Notes: generated by a model from the letters alone, not told the origin. A stretch of DNA of 64,000 nucleotides from Salvelinus alpinus (GCF_045679555.1 NC_092091.1:78764685-78828684), one strand, 5' to 3'. Shown: positions 11,008 through 24,418, numbered from the stretch's first letter. Made by a program: numbers and translations.

Positions 11008-11976
11008 ACGGAAACATGGCTCACTCGGGATATGTTGTCAGAGTCGGTATAGCCACCCAGTTTCTTCATGCATCGCGCCTACAGAAACAAACATCTCTCT
11101 GGTAAGAAGAAGGGGCTGGGGTGTATGCCTTGTGATTAACGACTCATGGTGTAAACACAACAACATACAGGAACTTAAGTCCTTTTGTTCACCTGACCTA
11201 AAATTGCTTACAATCAAATGCAGGCTATTCTACCTACCAAGAGAATTCTCTTCGATTATAGTGACAGCTGTGTATATCCCCACCCCAAGCAGATACCTCG
11301 TCGGCCCTGAAAGAACTTCACTGGACTCTATGTAAACTGGAAACCATACATCCTGAGGCTGCATTTATTGTAGCTGGGGATTTTAACAAAGCTAACCTGA
11401 GAACGAGACTTCCTAAATTCTATCAGCATATTGAATGTGTGACACGGGCTGGTAGCATTCTGGATCATTGCTACTCTAACTTCCGCAATGCATACAAAGC
11501 CCTCCCCCGCCCCACCTTCGGCAAATCTGACAATGACTCCGTTTTGTTGCTCCCAACCTATAGACAGAAACTAAAACAGGAAACGCCCGTGCTCAGGTCT
11601 GTCCAACGCTGGTCTGACCAATTGGTTTCCACGCTTCAGGATTGCTTCGATCACGTGGACTGGGATATGTTCCGGATAGCCTCAGACAACAACATTGATG
11701 TCTATGCTGACTCAGTGAGCAATTTTATTAGCAAGTGCATCGGAGCTGTTGTACCCACTGTGACTTTTAAAACATGTCCTAACCAGAAACTGTGGATTGA
11801 TGGCAGCATTCACGCAAAACTGAAAGCGTTATCCATTGCTTTTAATCATGGAAAGGTGACTGGAAACATGACCGAATACAAACAGTGTAGCTATTCCCTC
11901 CAAGGCAATCAAACAAGCAAATTGTCAGTATAGAGACAAAGTAGAGTCACAATTCAACGGCTCAAACACGAGACAT

Positions 11977-13032
11977 ATGTGGCAGCGTTTACAGTCAATC
12001 ACTGATTGCAAAAAGAGAACCATCCCCGTCGCGGACACCGACGTCATGCTCCCAGACAAATTAAACAACTTCTCTGCTCGCTTTGAGGACAATACAGTGC
12101 CACTGACACGGCCCGCTACCAAAGCCTGTGGGCTCTCCTTCTCCGTGGCCAACGTGAGTAAAACATTTAAACGTGTTAACCCTCGGAAGGCTGGCGGCCC
12201 AGACGGCATCCCTAGCCTCGTCCTCAGAGCATGCGCAGAAGAGCTGGCTGGTTTGTTTACGGACATATTCAATCAATCCCTATCCCAGTCTGTTGTCCCC
12301 ACATGCTTCAAGATGGCCACCATTGTTCCTGTTCCCAAGAAAGCTAAGGTAACTGAACTAAATGACTATCACCCCGTGGCACTCACTTCTGTTATCATGA
12401 AGTGCTTTGAGAGACGATTCAAGGATCATATCACCTCCACGCTACCTGATACCCTAGACCCACTCCAATTTGCTTACCGCCCCAATAGGTCCACTGACGA
12501 TGCAATCGCCATCACACTGCACACTGCCCTAGCCCATCTGGACAAGAGGAATACCTATGTAAGAATGCTGTTCATTGACTACAGCTCAGCATTTAACACC
12601 ATAGTACCCTCCAAATTCGTTATTAAGCTCGAGACACTGGGTCTCGACCCCGCCCTGTGCAACTGGGTCCTGGACTTTCTGACGGGCCGTCCCCAGGTGG
12701 TGAAGGTAGGAAACAACATCTCCACCCCGCGGATCCTCAACACTGGGGCCCCACTAGGGTGCGTTCTCAACCCTCTCCTGTACTCCCTGTTCACCCATGA
12801 CTGCGTAGCCATGCACGCCTCAAACTCAATCATCAAGTTTGCAGACGACACTACAGTGGTAGGCTTGATTACCAACAACAACGAGACAGCCTACATAGAG
12901 GAGGTGAGGGCCGTCGGAGTGTGGTGTCAGGAAAATAACCTCACACTCAACGTCAACAAAACAAAGGAGATGATCGTGGACTTCAGGAAACAGCAGAGGG
13001 AGCACCCCCCATCCACACCGATGGGACAGTAG
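11977..13032 (+). pseudogene. LINE A reverse transcriptase fragment
   Basis: A 351-codon open frame holds most of the L2 reverse transcriptase: KAGGPDGIPSLVLRACAEEL, the fingers/palm motif LNDYHPVALTSV, the RT2 block [14 protein letters not shown], the DYSSAFNT motif and the catalytic FADD. It lacks the N-terminal endonuclease in frame and the C-terminal domain, so it is only a remnant of the parent ORF. Confidence 0.9.
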
Positions 13033-13708
13033 TGGAGAAGGTGGAAAGTTTTAAGTTCCTCTGCGTACACATCACGGACAAACTGAAATGGTCCACCCAC
13101 ACAGACAGCATGGTGAAGAAGGTGCAACAGCGAGGCTGAAGAAATTTAGCTTGTCACCTAAAACACTCACAAACTTTTACAGATGCACAATCGAGAGCAT
13201 CCTGTCGGGCTGTATCACCGCCTAGTACGGCAACTGCACCACCCTCAACCGCAAGGCTCTCCAGAGGGTAGTGAGGTCTGCACAATGCATCACCGGGGGC
13301 AAACTACCTGCCCTCCAGGACACCTACAGCACCCGATGTCACAGGAAAGCCAAAAAGATAATCAAGGACAACAACCACCCGAGCCACTGCCTGTTCACCC
13401 CACTATCATCCAGAACGTGAGGTCAGTACAGGTGCATCAAAGCTGGGACCGAGAGACAGAAGCTGTTTTTTAATCTCAAGGCCATCAGATTGTTAAACAG
13501 CCATCACTAACAGAGGCTGCTGTCAACATACAGACTCAAATCTCTGGCGACTTTAATAAATGGACTTAATAAAGGTATCACTAGTCACTTTAATAACGCC
13601 ACTTTAATAATGTTTACATACCCTACATTACTTATCTCATATGTATATAGTGCTCTATACCATCTACTGCATCTTGCCAATGCCGCACGGCCATCACTCA
13701 TCCATATA

Positions 13709-15273
13709 CACTGCTCAAAAAAATAAAGGGAACACTAAAATAACACATCCTAGATCTGAATGAATGAAATATTCTTATTAAATACTTTTTTCTTTACATA
13801 GTTGAATGTGCTGACAACAAAATCACACAAAAATTATCAATGGAAATCAAATTTATCAACCCATGGAGGTCTGGATTTGGAGTCACACTCAAAATGAAAG
13901 TGGAAAACCACACTACAGGCTGATCCAACTTTGATGTAATGTCCTTAAAACAAGTCAAAATGAGGCTCAGTAGTGTGTGTGGCCTCCACGTGCCTGTATG
14001 ACCTCCCTACAACGCCTGGGCATGCTCCTGATGAGGTGGCGGATGGTCTCCTGAGGGATCTCCTCCCAGACCTGGACTAAAGCATCTGCCAACTCCTGGA
14101 CAGTCTGTGATGCAACGTGGCGTTGGTGGATGGAGCGAGACATGATGTCCCAGATGTGCTCAATTGGATTCAGGTCTGGGGAACGGGCGGGCCAGTCCAT
14201 AGCATCAATGCCTTCCTCTTGCAGGAACTGCTGACACACTCCAGCCACATGAGGTCTAGCATTGTCTTGCATTAGGAGGAACCCAGGGCCAACCGCACCA
14301 GCATATGGTCTCACAAGGGGTCTGAGGATCTCATCTCGGTACCTAATGACAGTCAGGCTACCTCTGGCGAGCACATGGAGGGCTGTGCGGCCCCCCAAAG
14401 AAATGCCACCCCACACCATGACTGACCCACCGCCAAACCGGTCATGCTGGAGGATGTTGCAGGCAGCAGAACGTTCTCCACGGCGTCTCCAGACTGTCAC
14501 ATGTGCTCAGTGTGAACCTGCTTTCATCTGTGAAGAGCACAGGGCGCCAGTGGCGAATTTGCCAATCTTGGTGTTCTCTGGCAAATGCCAAACGTCCTGC
14601 ACAGTGTTGGGCTGTAAGCACAACCCCCACCTGTGGACGTCGGGCCCTCATACCACCCTCATGGAGTCTGTTTCTGACCATTTGAGCAGACACATGCACA
14701 TTTGTGGCCTGCTGGAGGTCATTTTGCAGGGCTCTGGCAGTGCTCCTCCTGCTCCTCCTTGCACAAAGGCGGAGGTAGCGGTCCTGCTGCTGGGTTGTTG
14801 CCCTCCTACGGCCTCCTCCATGTCTCCTGATGGCCTGTCTCCTGGTAGCGCCTCCATGCTCTGGACACTACGCTGACAGACACAGCAAACCTTCTTGCCA
14901 CAGCTCGCATTGATGTGCCATCCTGGATGAGCTGCACTACCTGAGCCACTTGTGTGGGTTGTAGACTCCGTTTCATGCTACCACTAGAGTGAAAGCACCG
15001 CCAGCATTCAAAAGTGACCAAAACATCAGCCAGGAAGCATAGGAGCTGAGAAGTGGTCTGTGGTCACCACCTGCAGAACCACTCCTTTATTGGGGGTGTC
15101 TTGCTAATTGCCTATAATTTCCACCTGTTGTCTATTCCATTTGCACAACAGCATGTGAAATTTATTGTCAATCAGTGTTGCTTCCTAAGTGGACAGTTTG
15201 ATTTCACAGAAGTGTGATTGACTTGGAGTTACATTGTGTTGTTTAAGTGTTCCCTTTATTTTTTTGAGCAGTG
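13709..15273 (-). mobile_element. Tc1-like transposon with both TIRs
   Basis: The termini cactgctcaaaaaaataaag and its reverse complement enclose 1565 bp with TA on each side (13707-13708 and 15274-15275). The minus strand carries a Tc1 transposase broken into at least four frames: helix-turn-helix ([19 protein letters not shown]), FTDESRF (first D), MQDNARPHVA (second D) and SPDLNPIEHIWD (catalytic E). The spacing from the second D to E is 34 residues, the DD34E signature. Frameshifts near 14.5, 14.7 and 14.8 kb make it non-autonomous, though the TIRs look usable. Confidence 0.95.
13967..14500 (-). pseudogene. Tc1 transposase C-terminal half
   Basis: This 177-codon minus-strand frame covers the catalytic core from [15 protein letters not shown] through GGGSVMVWGGISL, MQDNARPHV and SPDLNPIEHIWD to the C-terminus ARGGHTHY. 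The first catalytic aspartate lies in a different frame upstream (14442-14699), so the enzyme is split by a frameshift. Confidence 0.9.
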
Positions 15274-15428
15274 TATTTATATGTACATATTCTTATTCAT
15301 GTGAATTTGTTAGATTACTTGTTAGATATTACTGCATTGTCGGAACTAGAAGCACAAGCATTTCACTACAGTCGCATTAACATCTCCTAACCATGTGTAT
15401 GTGACCAATAAAATGTGATTTGATTTGA

Positions 15429-16564
15429 GGAATACTGACTAAGCTGTTATTCATGGCATGCAGCCAGGTGATGACGTGAGGAATACTGACTAATCAGCTG
15501 TTATTCATAGATACAGCCAGGTGATGCAATCACAAGTTGCAGTCTTTGGAACTCACACCAATCACATTAGTTCAGCCCTAATGAGATTGACTGAAGATCA
15601 TTTCCAATGAGCAAGAAAAATGTGACGCCACAAGTGATTAATTAACCATCTGACCCATTGAAGTTGAGAGAAAGCTGTTGTTCCAGATCGTCTGTTTTTG
15701 CAGTCTTGTTGCACACATTATCTGATGTCACAACACCCGAAAAAGTGTTTTCAGCAACCCCATTCATGTGATATAACACTCTGCTGAGATACGCGCTTAA
15801 CTGCAAAAAAAGATTATCAGGAATGCCACCAATTCTTTGTACTGTTAATAGCGGTCTCCTGTCCCAGTACTAACCAAGACCTAACAGGCGTGTTTAGGGT
15901 GGTATGGTCACAAGTGTATGTTTTACACTGTTTTCTCCCTGAATGAAGTCCCATGGTTGCAACACTTCAATGGGATCGGGAGAGGCGAAGGTAGAGTTTA
16001 TGCGTCCCCCGAAAAATGACCCGCCTGGCCTCCTCCTTCTTTGGACACAGCTCACCTGTCACAAGGAGTTGCTAGAGCATGGTGAGCCAAGGAAACCCCA
16101 CCTGCCAAACCCTCCCCTACCCTTGACAGCGCTGGGCCAATTGTTTGCAGTCCCATGGGGCTCCCGGTCACGGCCAGTTGTGGCACAGCCTTTGTTAATA
16201 TGAACTCTTTTGGCCTAAATTGCTTTTGTTTTAAAGATGAGTATTGAATTACATGGCCTCTAAAAGGCACATCTACAAGTCTCCCATACAATAAGGGGAT
16301 CTGCTGTACCTGTTATGCTGGAAAAAGTCATTTCTAAACTATTCTGTCCTGTTAAAAACAATTTGTCATCCAAATAGGCTTTGATTCAATTTCCGATATC
16401 CTCTCCCACTTGGACTAATGTACTGTATATACCAATAATTTGATGGTCCAACCACATTCTGTCCCCTATCGACACTTTATTGACTTTTGGTGCCAGTGAA
16501 AATGACATAAGAAAGTAGTCAAGACGACTGTCTTGATTAAGCCTCCGCTACGTATTTCTCACTA
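15429..16564. other. Unassigned sequence with a short tandem duplication
   Basis: A segment gaggaatactgactaa ... cagccaggtgatg occurs twice (about 15427-15470 and 15478-15527). The rest has no recognisable gene. Confidence 0.45.
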
Positions 16565-16565
16565 G

Positions 16566-16762
16566 GTCGGCAGGTAGTGTAGTGGTTAGAGCATTGGGAC
16601 AGTAACTGAAAGGTTGCTAGATCGAATCCCCGACCTTACAAGGTAAAAATCTGTCGTTCTGTCCCTGAACAAGGCAGTTAACCCACTGTTCATAGGCCGT
16701 CATTGTAAATGAGAATTTGTTCTGTACTGACTTGCCTAGTTAATAAAGGTTAAATAAAAAAA
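16566..16762 (+). mobile_element. tRNA-derived SINE, HpaI-like
   Basis: Head ggcaggtagtgtagtggtta (A box) and ggttgctagatcgaatcccc (B box) indicate a tRNA-derived polymerase III promoter. The body ctgaacaaggcagttaaccc and tail acttgcctagttaataaagg are the common salmonid HpaI-type SINE sequence as I recall it. It ends in an A-rich tail. Confidence 0.8.
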
Positions 16763-16973
16763 TAAAAAGTCAGGATATTTAAGCCTCCATGTATCCACTA
16801 GTTCCAATATATTCGTGATTTGCTTAAGTGCATAAGGGTGATGATTTGTAGTGTGATTTCCTTTACGGTCCATAGAGGTATTTAAAACCGTATTATAATC
16901 GGCCACCATAATAATAGAGTATTGTATTGCTTGTAGGGTTGATAAAGTATTATAAATATTTTCAAAGAAGCGT

Positions 16974-17349
16974 TGTAACGACTCTCATCGTTGGATGAAG
17001 GAGAGGAGGACCAAAGCGCAGTGTGGTATGTTTCCATATTTATTACAATACTTTTCGACGAACAAAACAATAAACAAAACGAAACCAACGACGCTACAGT
17101 CCTGAACAAGTGAACAATGAAAAACAATGAACGCAACGAACAGGAACAATCACCCACAAACAAACAGTGAACACAGCCTACCTAAATATGGTTCCCAATC
17201 AGAGACAATGTAAAACACCTGCCTCTGATTGAGAACCATATCAGGCTAATCAGACACACCTAAACCAAATAAACACACAACATAGAATATACCCACCCAG
17301 CTCACATCCTGACCAACTAAACAAAGGAAATAAGGTCAGGAACGTGACA
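16974..17349 (-). repeat. 3' LTR of the non-autonomous element
   Basis: 376 bp, matching 19225-19611 nearly base for base. Contains the palindromic motif ggttcccaatcagag ... ctctgattgagaacc. Confidence 0.92.
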
Positions 17350-17393
17350 GTACCCCCCCCCCAAGGTGCGGACTCCGGCCGCAAAACCTGAAC

Positions 17394-19222
<1,829 letters not shown>

Positions 19223-19224
19223 TC

Positions 19225-19611
19225 TGTAACGACTCTCGTCGTTGGATGAAGGAGAGGAGGACCAAAGCGCAGTGTGGTATGTTTCCATATTTATTACAAT
19301 ACTTTTCGACGAACAAAACAATAAACAAAACGAAACCAACGACGCTACAGTCCTGAACAAGTGAACAATGAAAAACAATGAACGCAACGAACAGGAACAA
19401 TCACCCGCAAACAAACAGTGAACACAGCCTACCTAAATATGGTTCCCAATCAGAGACAACGTAAAACACCTGCCTCTGATTGAGAACCATATCAGGCTAA
19501 TCAGACACACCTAAACCAAATAAACACAAAACATAGAATATACCCACCCAGCTCACGTGCTGACCAACTAAACACAGACTAAACAAAGGAAATAAGGTCA
19601 GGAACGTGACA
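19225..19611 (-). repeat. 5' LTR of the non-autonomous element
   Basis: 387 bp; same sequence as the 3' LTR plus an extra acacagactaaa near 19571. Confidence 0.92.
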
Positions 19612-19616
19612 AGCGT

Positions 19617-20664
19617 AGATCATCATTATTTGGATCTGTTTATGGTCCAGGAACAGATTTAAAAGATTCGATCTACCGGATCTGTTTGGACAATTTGCAC
19701 ATATATATTAAAAAATGCATTTATTTCCACAATTAACGAATAATATGCTAAATAATATAGGCACTTTATACGAAGGATTGTTACCTATAACCAGGACTGG
19801 CATTATAAAAATTTCATTTTTCGGCAAGCAATTAGTATTTTGGGAAACAATTATTGTGATTCGTTCTATATTGTGCCTAACATCATTATCCCTTAGCAAA
19901 AGATTTGGGATACATACACACACTCTCCCCAACCTTCCCCCACAAACAACCACACGCTCAGATGTTCAACAGTTGTTCCATCCCCGAGCCGAACTCAATA
20001 GAAAACTTGATGTGCAAATGCATATACAGTAGTAGCTGTTTGAAAAGGTATGTATCCCTGTGGAATGCCTTCGACGCCTTGTAGAGTCCTGACAAATTGA
20101 GGCTGTTCTGAATCTAAAAAAAACAAGTGGCGATAGGGAATAGGCATGCCGCCGGCTTGTTGCTGAAAGAGCATCTTGCCTCAGACAGGCAGCTTTAGTT
20201 TCAACGGTCGGGAGAAGGGCAGAAAGGTGAACGGCAGGAGAACGACTGGCATATCGCGGGCACCCCGTAAATGAGGTGATCGGCAAAATGAGGCGATGGG
20301 CCTCCCGATTGCTCATTGCTAACTGGGCACAAGCTCCCCCAATTTGCATTTGTTTTTATTTTCCCAAACCTCAAAAAATGGTCTCCTGATGTGGTATAAG
20401 CATTGTTATTGTAGTGTAATTTATAGAAAATCTCCATCAACTGGATGAATCACCATTTATAGTTTGGTGGAAATGATCCAACCATTATGTAGGTTGGTGG
20501 GAATCCCCATCTACTGAGGATGAGGGTTCTCCATTGTGTAGATGTATCAAAATTATGTTGAATAACAAACTACATTTATCAATCTGACTCCATTATTATG
20601 TGAATAAATACAACAGGCCCTGTGCATCTCTGGAGGATTTAGTCTAGTCTAGTATGACTATAAT
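19617..20664. other. Unassigned sequence
   Basis: A 127-codon minus-strand ORF (19966-20349), rich in R, S and C, has no motif I recognise. No other feature seen. Confidence 0.35.
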
Positions 20665-21660
20665 TAACATGAGAGAGAATAAAGTAGACGGCGCGTGTCA
20701 AACGTCTGATTTATGACCCTATGTCCGGATGACACGTACATGCCCAAATATGGGCATCCGGCCAGAACATCCTGGCGGGAAGGTGTCACGTGGTTATTCC
20801 AATATAAGTGCATCCTGTTCCTGTTGTCACGTGTTAGAGTGTGTGTGTTATTTTATGGCTATATTGCATCTATTCCTTTGAAGTTGTCATGATGATTGAT
20901 GTGTAGGAACCTCGTTGGACTGGGGGGGATGTGTTTGAACATTTCAAAGAGGATGGCCCCACACCCACCCTATTTTATTGCCCTTAGGGTTGTTGTCAAT
21001 GAAGCAGGAATGTCAGGGGGTGGGATTGTGTATGTGTATGTGTGTGTGTGTGGGGGGGGGGGTGTGGGGGGGGGGGTGTATGTCTCTGCAGGGGTGTTTG
21101 AAACAATGTCAACTCTCATTGTGTACATTTCAAGCTTTCAACAACAATAAAACAGCCATCTAAATAATGTTTCTAGGCCTAACACACTGTTGAGTTTCCT
21201 ATTTAGTTGTCTTTATATGTACGTGCACCGAGCTTCCAGGTGGCTCCAGCCTATGGTTGTTCGGTGCATGTACACCGTGGGGATTTTGAAAGAGGGAGAT
21301 TACAACCCCAAAGTAATAGTGGTAAGAAAGATCATAAAGTTAATTTCAGATTCAGGTTTAGGGGGTAATAACTTTAGGGAAACCACTTTTCACAATATGT
21401 ACAGACATAGAGAGCCATCACATCAAGATGTAACAGGGATAAATGGTGATTAAATGTACAACAGTAATCTTCTGTAACAAGCAATACGTGTTAAATATGT
21501 TTTACATACATCCATGACTGAACGGCTTCACAAACTCCTTTTAAAGGTTATGTAAGTAAGCGGTAACAGGCCTCATTCAGCAGTCTAGAGATGAACCTAG
21601 AGACACCAAAAACATCAATGTTTAGAGCAGCTTGGAGTTTATTTCCCATGTAAGGGGGCA
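20665..21660 (+). repeat. Left arm of a large inverted repeat, interrupted
   Basis: Bases from gagagaataaagtagacg to cccatgtaagggggcaaag match, in reverse complement, 26925-27510. The match covers 20668-20974 and 21388-21655; about 410 bp in between (20975-21387) is absent from the other arm and is flanked by tttt. This extra piece contains (gt)n and G-runs and a small hairpin (gtgcaccga ... tcggtgcatgtac, 21219-21278). A TATA-like caatataagtg is at about 20800. Confidence 0.9.
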
Positions 21661-21675
21661 AAGAGCGGCTTTACC

Positions 21676-21713
21676 TAACTCTGTGCAGACCATAGGAATT
21701 TACAGAGTTAGCA
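21676..21713. repeat. Short inverted repeat
   Basis: ctaactctgt ... acagagttag, 10-bp arms separated by 18 bp. Confidence 0.7.
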
Positions 21714-21972
21714 ATCGCTGAAGGGGATCAAAGAGAGCTGCTCTCCAGGGTGGGGGCTGTCACAATCAATCATGACAGCCTCTTTTTGAAAGGCCTTTAC
21801 TTATGACTTAAACAGATTCATTTTCAACCCAGCATATTAATTAATGCTGTGGGATAAACCAGGTGTTTCTTGGTGGGCTTAAACAAATCTACGGTGAAAC
21901 AAAAGTGTACACTCTACACACATGTTTATTGACTTTTTAAAAAAGACCACAGTAACATGACAGATATTGTAG

Positions 21973-22182
21973 AGATGCTACAAAAAATCTATTAGTTCGT
22001 ATGTATTTTCCGAAGCCTGTCTGGATGTGAACGACGTTGTGCCTGGAAAACTTACGGAGCTGGGGCGTGTGTGGGATATCCTGCGAGCAAGAGAGTCTGT
22101 CTTGACGACGGGTTGGAATTGGAAATGGATGGATGTCAGGGCTAAACCTATAACCAGGCTTTTTATCTGTAAGAAATGAATA
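21973..22182 (+). CDS. Exon-like ORF of unknown function
   Basis: Downstream of an acceptor-like ttgtag, the plus strand is open and reads SSYVFSEACLDVNDVVPG, then LTELGRVWDILRARESVL and WNWKWMDVRAKPITRLF before a stop. A donor-like gtaagaaatg lies just before it (about 22171). The composition is much more protein-like than random AT-rich DNA here. The opposite strand is also open, with a tttcttacag acceptor, so the strand is not certain. No family recognised. Confidence 0.35.
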
Positions 22183-22199
22183 GTAATTTAAAAATATAT

Positions 22200-22660
22200 A
22201 TAATTATAGCATGTTATTAAAAGGTCTGTACTAAAGATTTAGAATTAAAGGGTATTAATGCTATATCTCACCCCTTAACGAAGGGAATCTCTCGTTCTCT
22301 CTCTCGCCCCGGTCTGTCGCGGAGAAAAGGCATTTCTGGGGAAATGGGCATGTGCGTTTCAAAACAATGTCTTATTTTATACGAATACAGTCTTTCCTAC
22401 AGCATGTTATAAACATTTAAACTTTATTAAAAGTTTAGTACTGTGTCTGGTAATGATGTATAAATGTTGTACAACCAATGTTTATACATAAAACAGACGT
22501 GCATGTTTCAATATTGCGCAGTAAAATAATTATAAGATGTTTTAAAAAGGTCTGTACTAAATATTATGAATTAAATAAATGGTTTTAAAGAGGTATCTCA
22601 CCTTTAACGAAGGGGCTCTGTCTTTTAGCTCTATCATCATGCATGTCCCGGAGAAAAAGG
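22200..22660. repeat. Diverged tandem duplication of about 330 bp
   Basis: ttaaaaggtctgtactaaa followed by tatctcacc(cc)ttaacgaagg occurs at 22210-22275 and again at 22546-22611. Each copy leads into a similar segment (cggagaaaa...gg; ccggagaaaaagg). On the plus strand both read LT-x-NEG-x-LSFS. Confidence 0.75.
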
Positions 22661-22830
22661 ATTTCGGGAAAGACGTGTGCGTGCGCGGGGGGTGTGTGCG
22701 TGTGCGGGGCATGTATGTGTGTGTGTTTCAAAAACAAAAAGGGGGTGGGGGTGTGTGTCTCTGCATGGGGCGTTTGAAACCAAAAAGGTGTGTGAGGCTG
22801 TTTAGCATTGTGTGTGCGTCTCTTCAATAG
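22579..22830 (+). CDS. Small ORF of unknown function
   Basis: 83 codons. The start is protein-like (RYLTFNEGALSFSSIIMHV, PEKKDFGKD); the rest is a low-complexity C/V/R/G run from (gt)n-type sequence, which may be non-coding. A related segment lies 330 bp upstream. No homologue recognised. Confidence 0.25.
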   Translation: MVLKRYLTFNEGALSFSSIIMHVPEKKDFGKDVCVRGGCVRVRGMYVCVFQKQKGGGGVCLCMGRLKPKRCVRLFSIVCASLQ

Positions 22831-23021
22831 AGCTTGGCACTTTCGATTCATTACCACACATGCCTTTCAAATACGTATTTATCTCACCCCCAAGGACGTG
22901 GGAGGCTAAAAAGTCAAACAATCCCGGCAGAATATATCTTGTCGCAACACAGTCTTGTACATATATGCGCGAATTGAATGTGAGGCTGGGTTGCTTGTCG
23001 AGACAACCTCCTACTGTTTAA
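22812..23021 (+). CDS. Small ORF of unknown function
   Basis: 69 codons overlapping the previous ORF by 19 bp. It reads LGTFDSLPHMPFKYVFI, SPPRTWEAKKSNNPGRIYLV and ends LGCLSRQPPTV. The ending resembles NMSRHPPVV in the next ORF, suggesting tandem duplication. Unrecognised; might be part of a multi-exon or multi-ORF unit. Confidence 0.3.
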   Translation: MCVSSIELGTFDSLPHMPFKYVFISPPRTWEAKKSNNPGRIYLVATQSCTYMRELNVRLGCLSRQPPTV

Positions 23022-23126
23022 AACATATGTTATTTTTAATCAGCGCAAACACTAACAGTCCCCCCACCCCTTGCTATACATTTACAAAGGACCCCCCCTC
23101 CCCCAAGCAGCTACCGCTGAGGTGCT

Positions 23127-23429
23127 ATGAAGCATAAATGCAATAACGGCAGACAGAATATGTCGAGACACCCTCCTGTGGTTTTGGGGTCTCTAAACAT
23201 TCAGAGGTACTATATGGCAATTTTTTGGGCATACAGGGTGCCGTTTTTCCGGGCGCCCGAAAAAACGGCACACCCGCTCGGTAAGATCATTACAGAATAT
23301 CTCTCCTTAGAGACACGACCGCGGAGCGAGGCTAGTGACAACAGATACTATCCACTCTGTACAACCGGCAAAAGCGCAACTCCAGACACCAGGCCCAACA
23401 TCCCAGAACCACTAAAAGATCATCTGTGA
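23127..23429 (+). CDS. ORF of unknown function containing a DNA palindrome
   Basis: 100 codons starting MKHKCNNGRQNMSRHPPVVL. It passes through RVPFFRAPEKTAHPLGKIIT, which is encoded by the palindrome at 23238-23271, and ends PNIPEPLKDHL. No signal peptide or known domain is visible. Just after the stop, atggagctttctgaagGTGAGT resembles an exon end. It belongs to the ORF-dense block between the inverted repeats. Confidence 0.35.
   Translation: MKHKCNNGRQNMSRHPPVVLGSLNIQRYYMAIFWAYRVPFFRAPEKTAHPLGKIITEYLSLETRPRSEASDNRYYPLCTTGKSATPDTRPNIPEPLKDHL
23238..23271. repeat. 34-bp palindrome
   Basis: gtgccgtttttccgggc followed directly by gcccgaaaaaacggcac: 17-bp arms with one mismatch and no loop. 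Confidence 0.9.
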
Positions 23430-23673
23430 ATCCGTCCTAATGGAGCTTTCTGAAGGTGAGTTAGTGAAAATAACATATTAGATTTGGAGGCATTAGGTAT
23501 TTTCAGGGAATTGTATGGATATTACATTTTGATATTATTGTAATATTAAACAGGAGTTACATGTTTTTTAAACCGGGGACAACTATTTTTTTAGGTAATA
23601 TGTCAAATGCCCATATTCTTATAATTTAAAAATGTATATATATCGTATAAATACATGTTAATATTATCTAACG

Positions 23674-24297
23674 TTGTATTATCTAACGTTGTATCCAACA
23701 TTAAGCCAACTCTACCCGGCGATAAATGCTATGGATCATCCAACATCAGCTGTTATAACTATCACAGTTGAGGATTCAGAGGAGCAGCTGGAGGACACCG
23801 AATTTTACGAGATATCTATATGTCAACTGTATGTATTTTTTATGATAAAATGTATAACCGACATCGAAGCCCCTACACCACGATAGGACATGGTCGAAAC
23901 GGAAGGGGTACCCCGGAACATGACGAGTAAAACAATGAATTCGGATGATTTCCCCGCTTTAAATGACATTTCGGAGGTCGTTGATTTGCGGTTGTTTGAA
24001 ACCGATATGGGCAGACAACAAATGGGCAGACAACATGATAAGGACAACTCCGAGATAGAACCAATATTCATTTATGATATTCTAAAACAGGAAGACAACG
24101 ATTTTTACGATATATCTTTTTGTCAATTGTTGTTTTTGTCAACGGTTTATAGTTATTACAGCGGAGAGCGGCTTGGAGCGCACGCTTCAAATATAATGTG
24201 TAATGTGATTTGGGCAATGATCAAGACTTTACGGATTATCACAGGCCAATTATGGTTAATATGTCATGAAATTACAGGTACACATGAAGACACTTGA
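23674..24297 (+). pseudogene. 208-codon ORF of unknown function with one in-frame stop
   Basis: Two open stretches (23674-23883 and 23887-24297) are in the same frame and separated only by a TAG at 23884-23886. The first contains TITVEDSEEQLEDTEFYEIS then ICQLYVFF; the second contains IFIYDILKQEDNDFYDIS then FCQLLFL, so the product carries an internal repeat of an acidic stretch plus F-Y-[ED]-I-S-x-C-Q-L. A hydrophobic C-terminal part (IMCNVIWAMIKTLRIITGQL) could be a membrane segment. A third, partial copy of the acidic unit is at about 24785-24835. I cannot identify it. The stop may be a real mutation, an intron position or an assembly error. Confidence 0.4.
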
Positions 24298-24418
24298 AAG
24301 GGTGAAATATGAAACGGCATTGTTTGCGCAACTGAACGATTCCGACAAACTAATTGGTATTATAGACGGAATAACAGATCACTGTATGTATTATTCTTCT
24401 CATGATTATGGTAAATAG
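24284..24418 (+). CDS. 44-codon ORF of unknown function
   Basis: It starts within the end of the previous ORF and reads MKTLERVKYETALFAQLNDS to SSHDYGK before a stop. It is followed two bases later by another 44-codon ORF. Short enough to be chance; listed because of the tight packing. Confidence 0.2.
   Translation: MKTLERVKYETALFAQLNDSDKLIGIIDGITDHCMYYSSHDYGK

Larger units (their letters stand above)
10096..15428 (+). mobile_element. L2-clade LINE copy A, decayed, with two nested insertions
   Basis: The 5' region (aggaaactatgcagt; acttaccaacattatgaccaggaat-like) matches LINE copy D at 46 kb. Fragments of the endonuclease (LDHCYSNFRNAYKALPRP near 11.46 kb) and reverse transcriptase ([45 protein letters not shown], 11977-13032) are present in broken frames. 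The maturing 3' segment (13040-13500) is frameshifted. A solo LTR sits at 10558-11007 and a Tc1 transposon at 13709-15273; the LINE 3' end resumes at 15276 and finishes in aaatgtgatttgatttg. It is inactive. Confidence 0.9.

Noticed and set aside
14262..14876. 204-codon plus-strand ORF
   Set aside because: It lies antisense to the Tc1 transposase and reflects that gene's codon structure.
21940..23210. Minus-strand multi-exon gene with gtgagata donors at about 22.27, 22.60 and 22.89 kb and a terminal exon with polyadenylation signal near 21.93 kb
   Set aside because: The donors are real matches, but two arise from one duplicated segment and the plus-strand reading is more protein-like. I could not decide, so it is not annotated as a gene.
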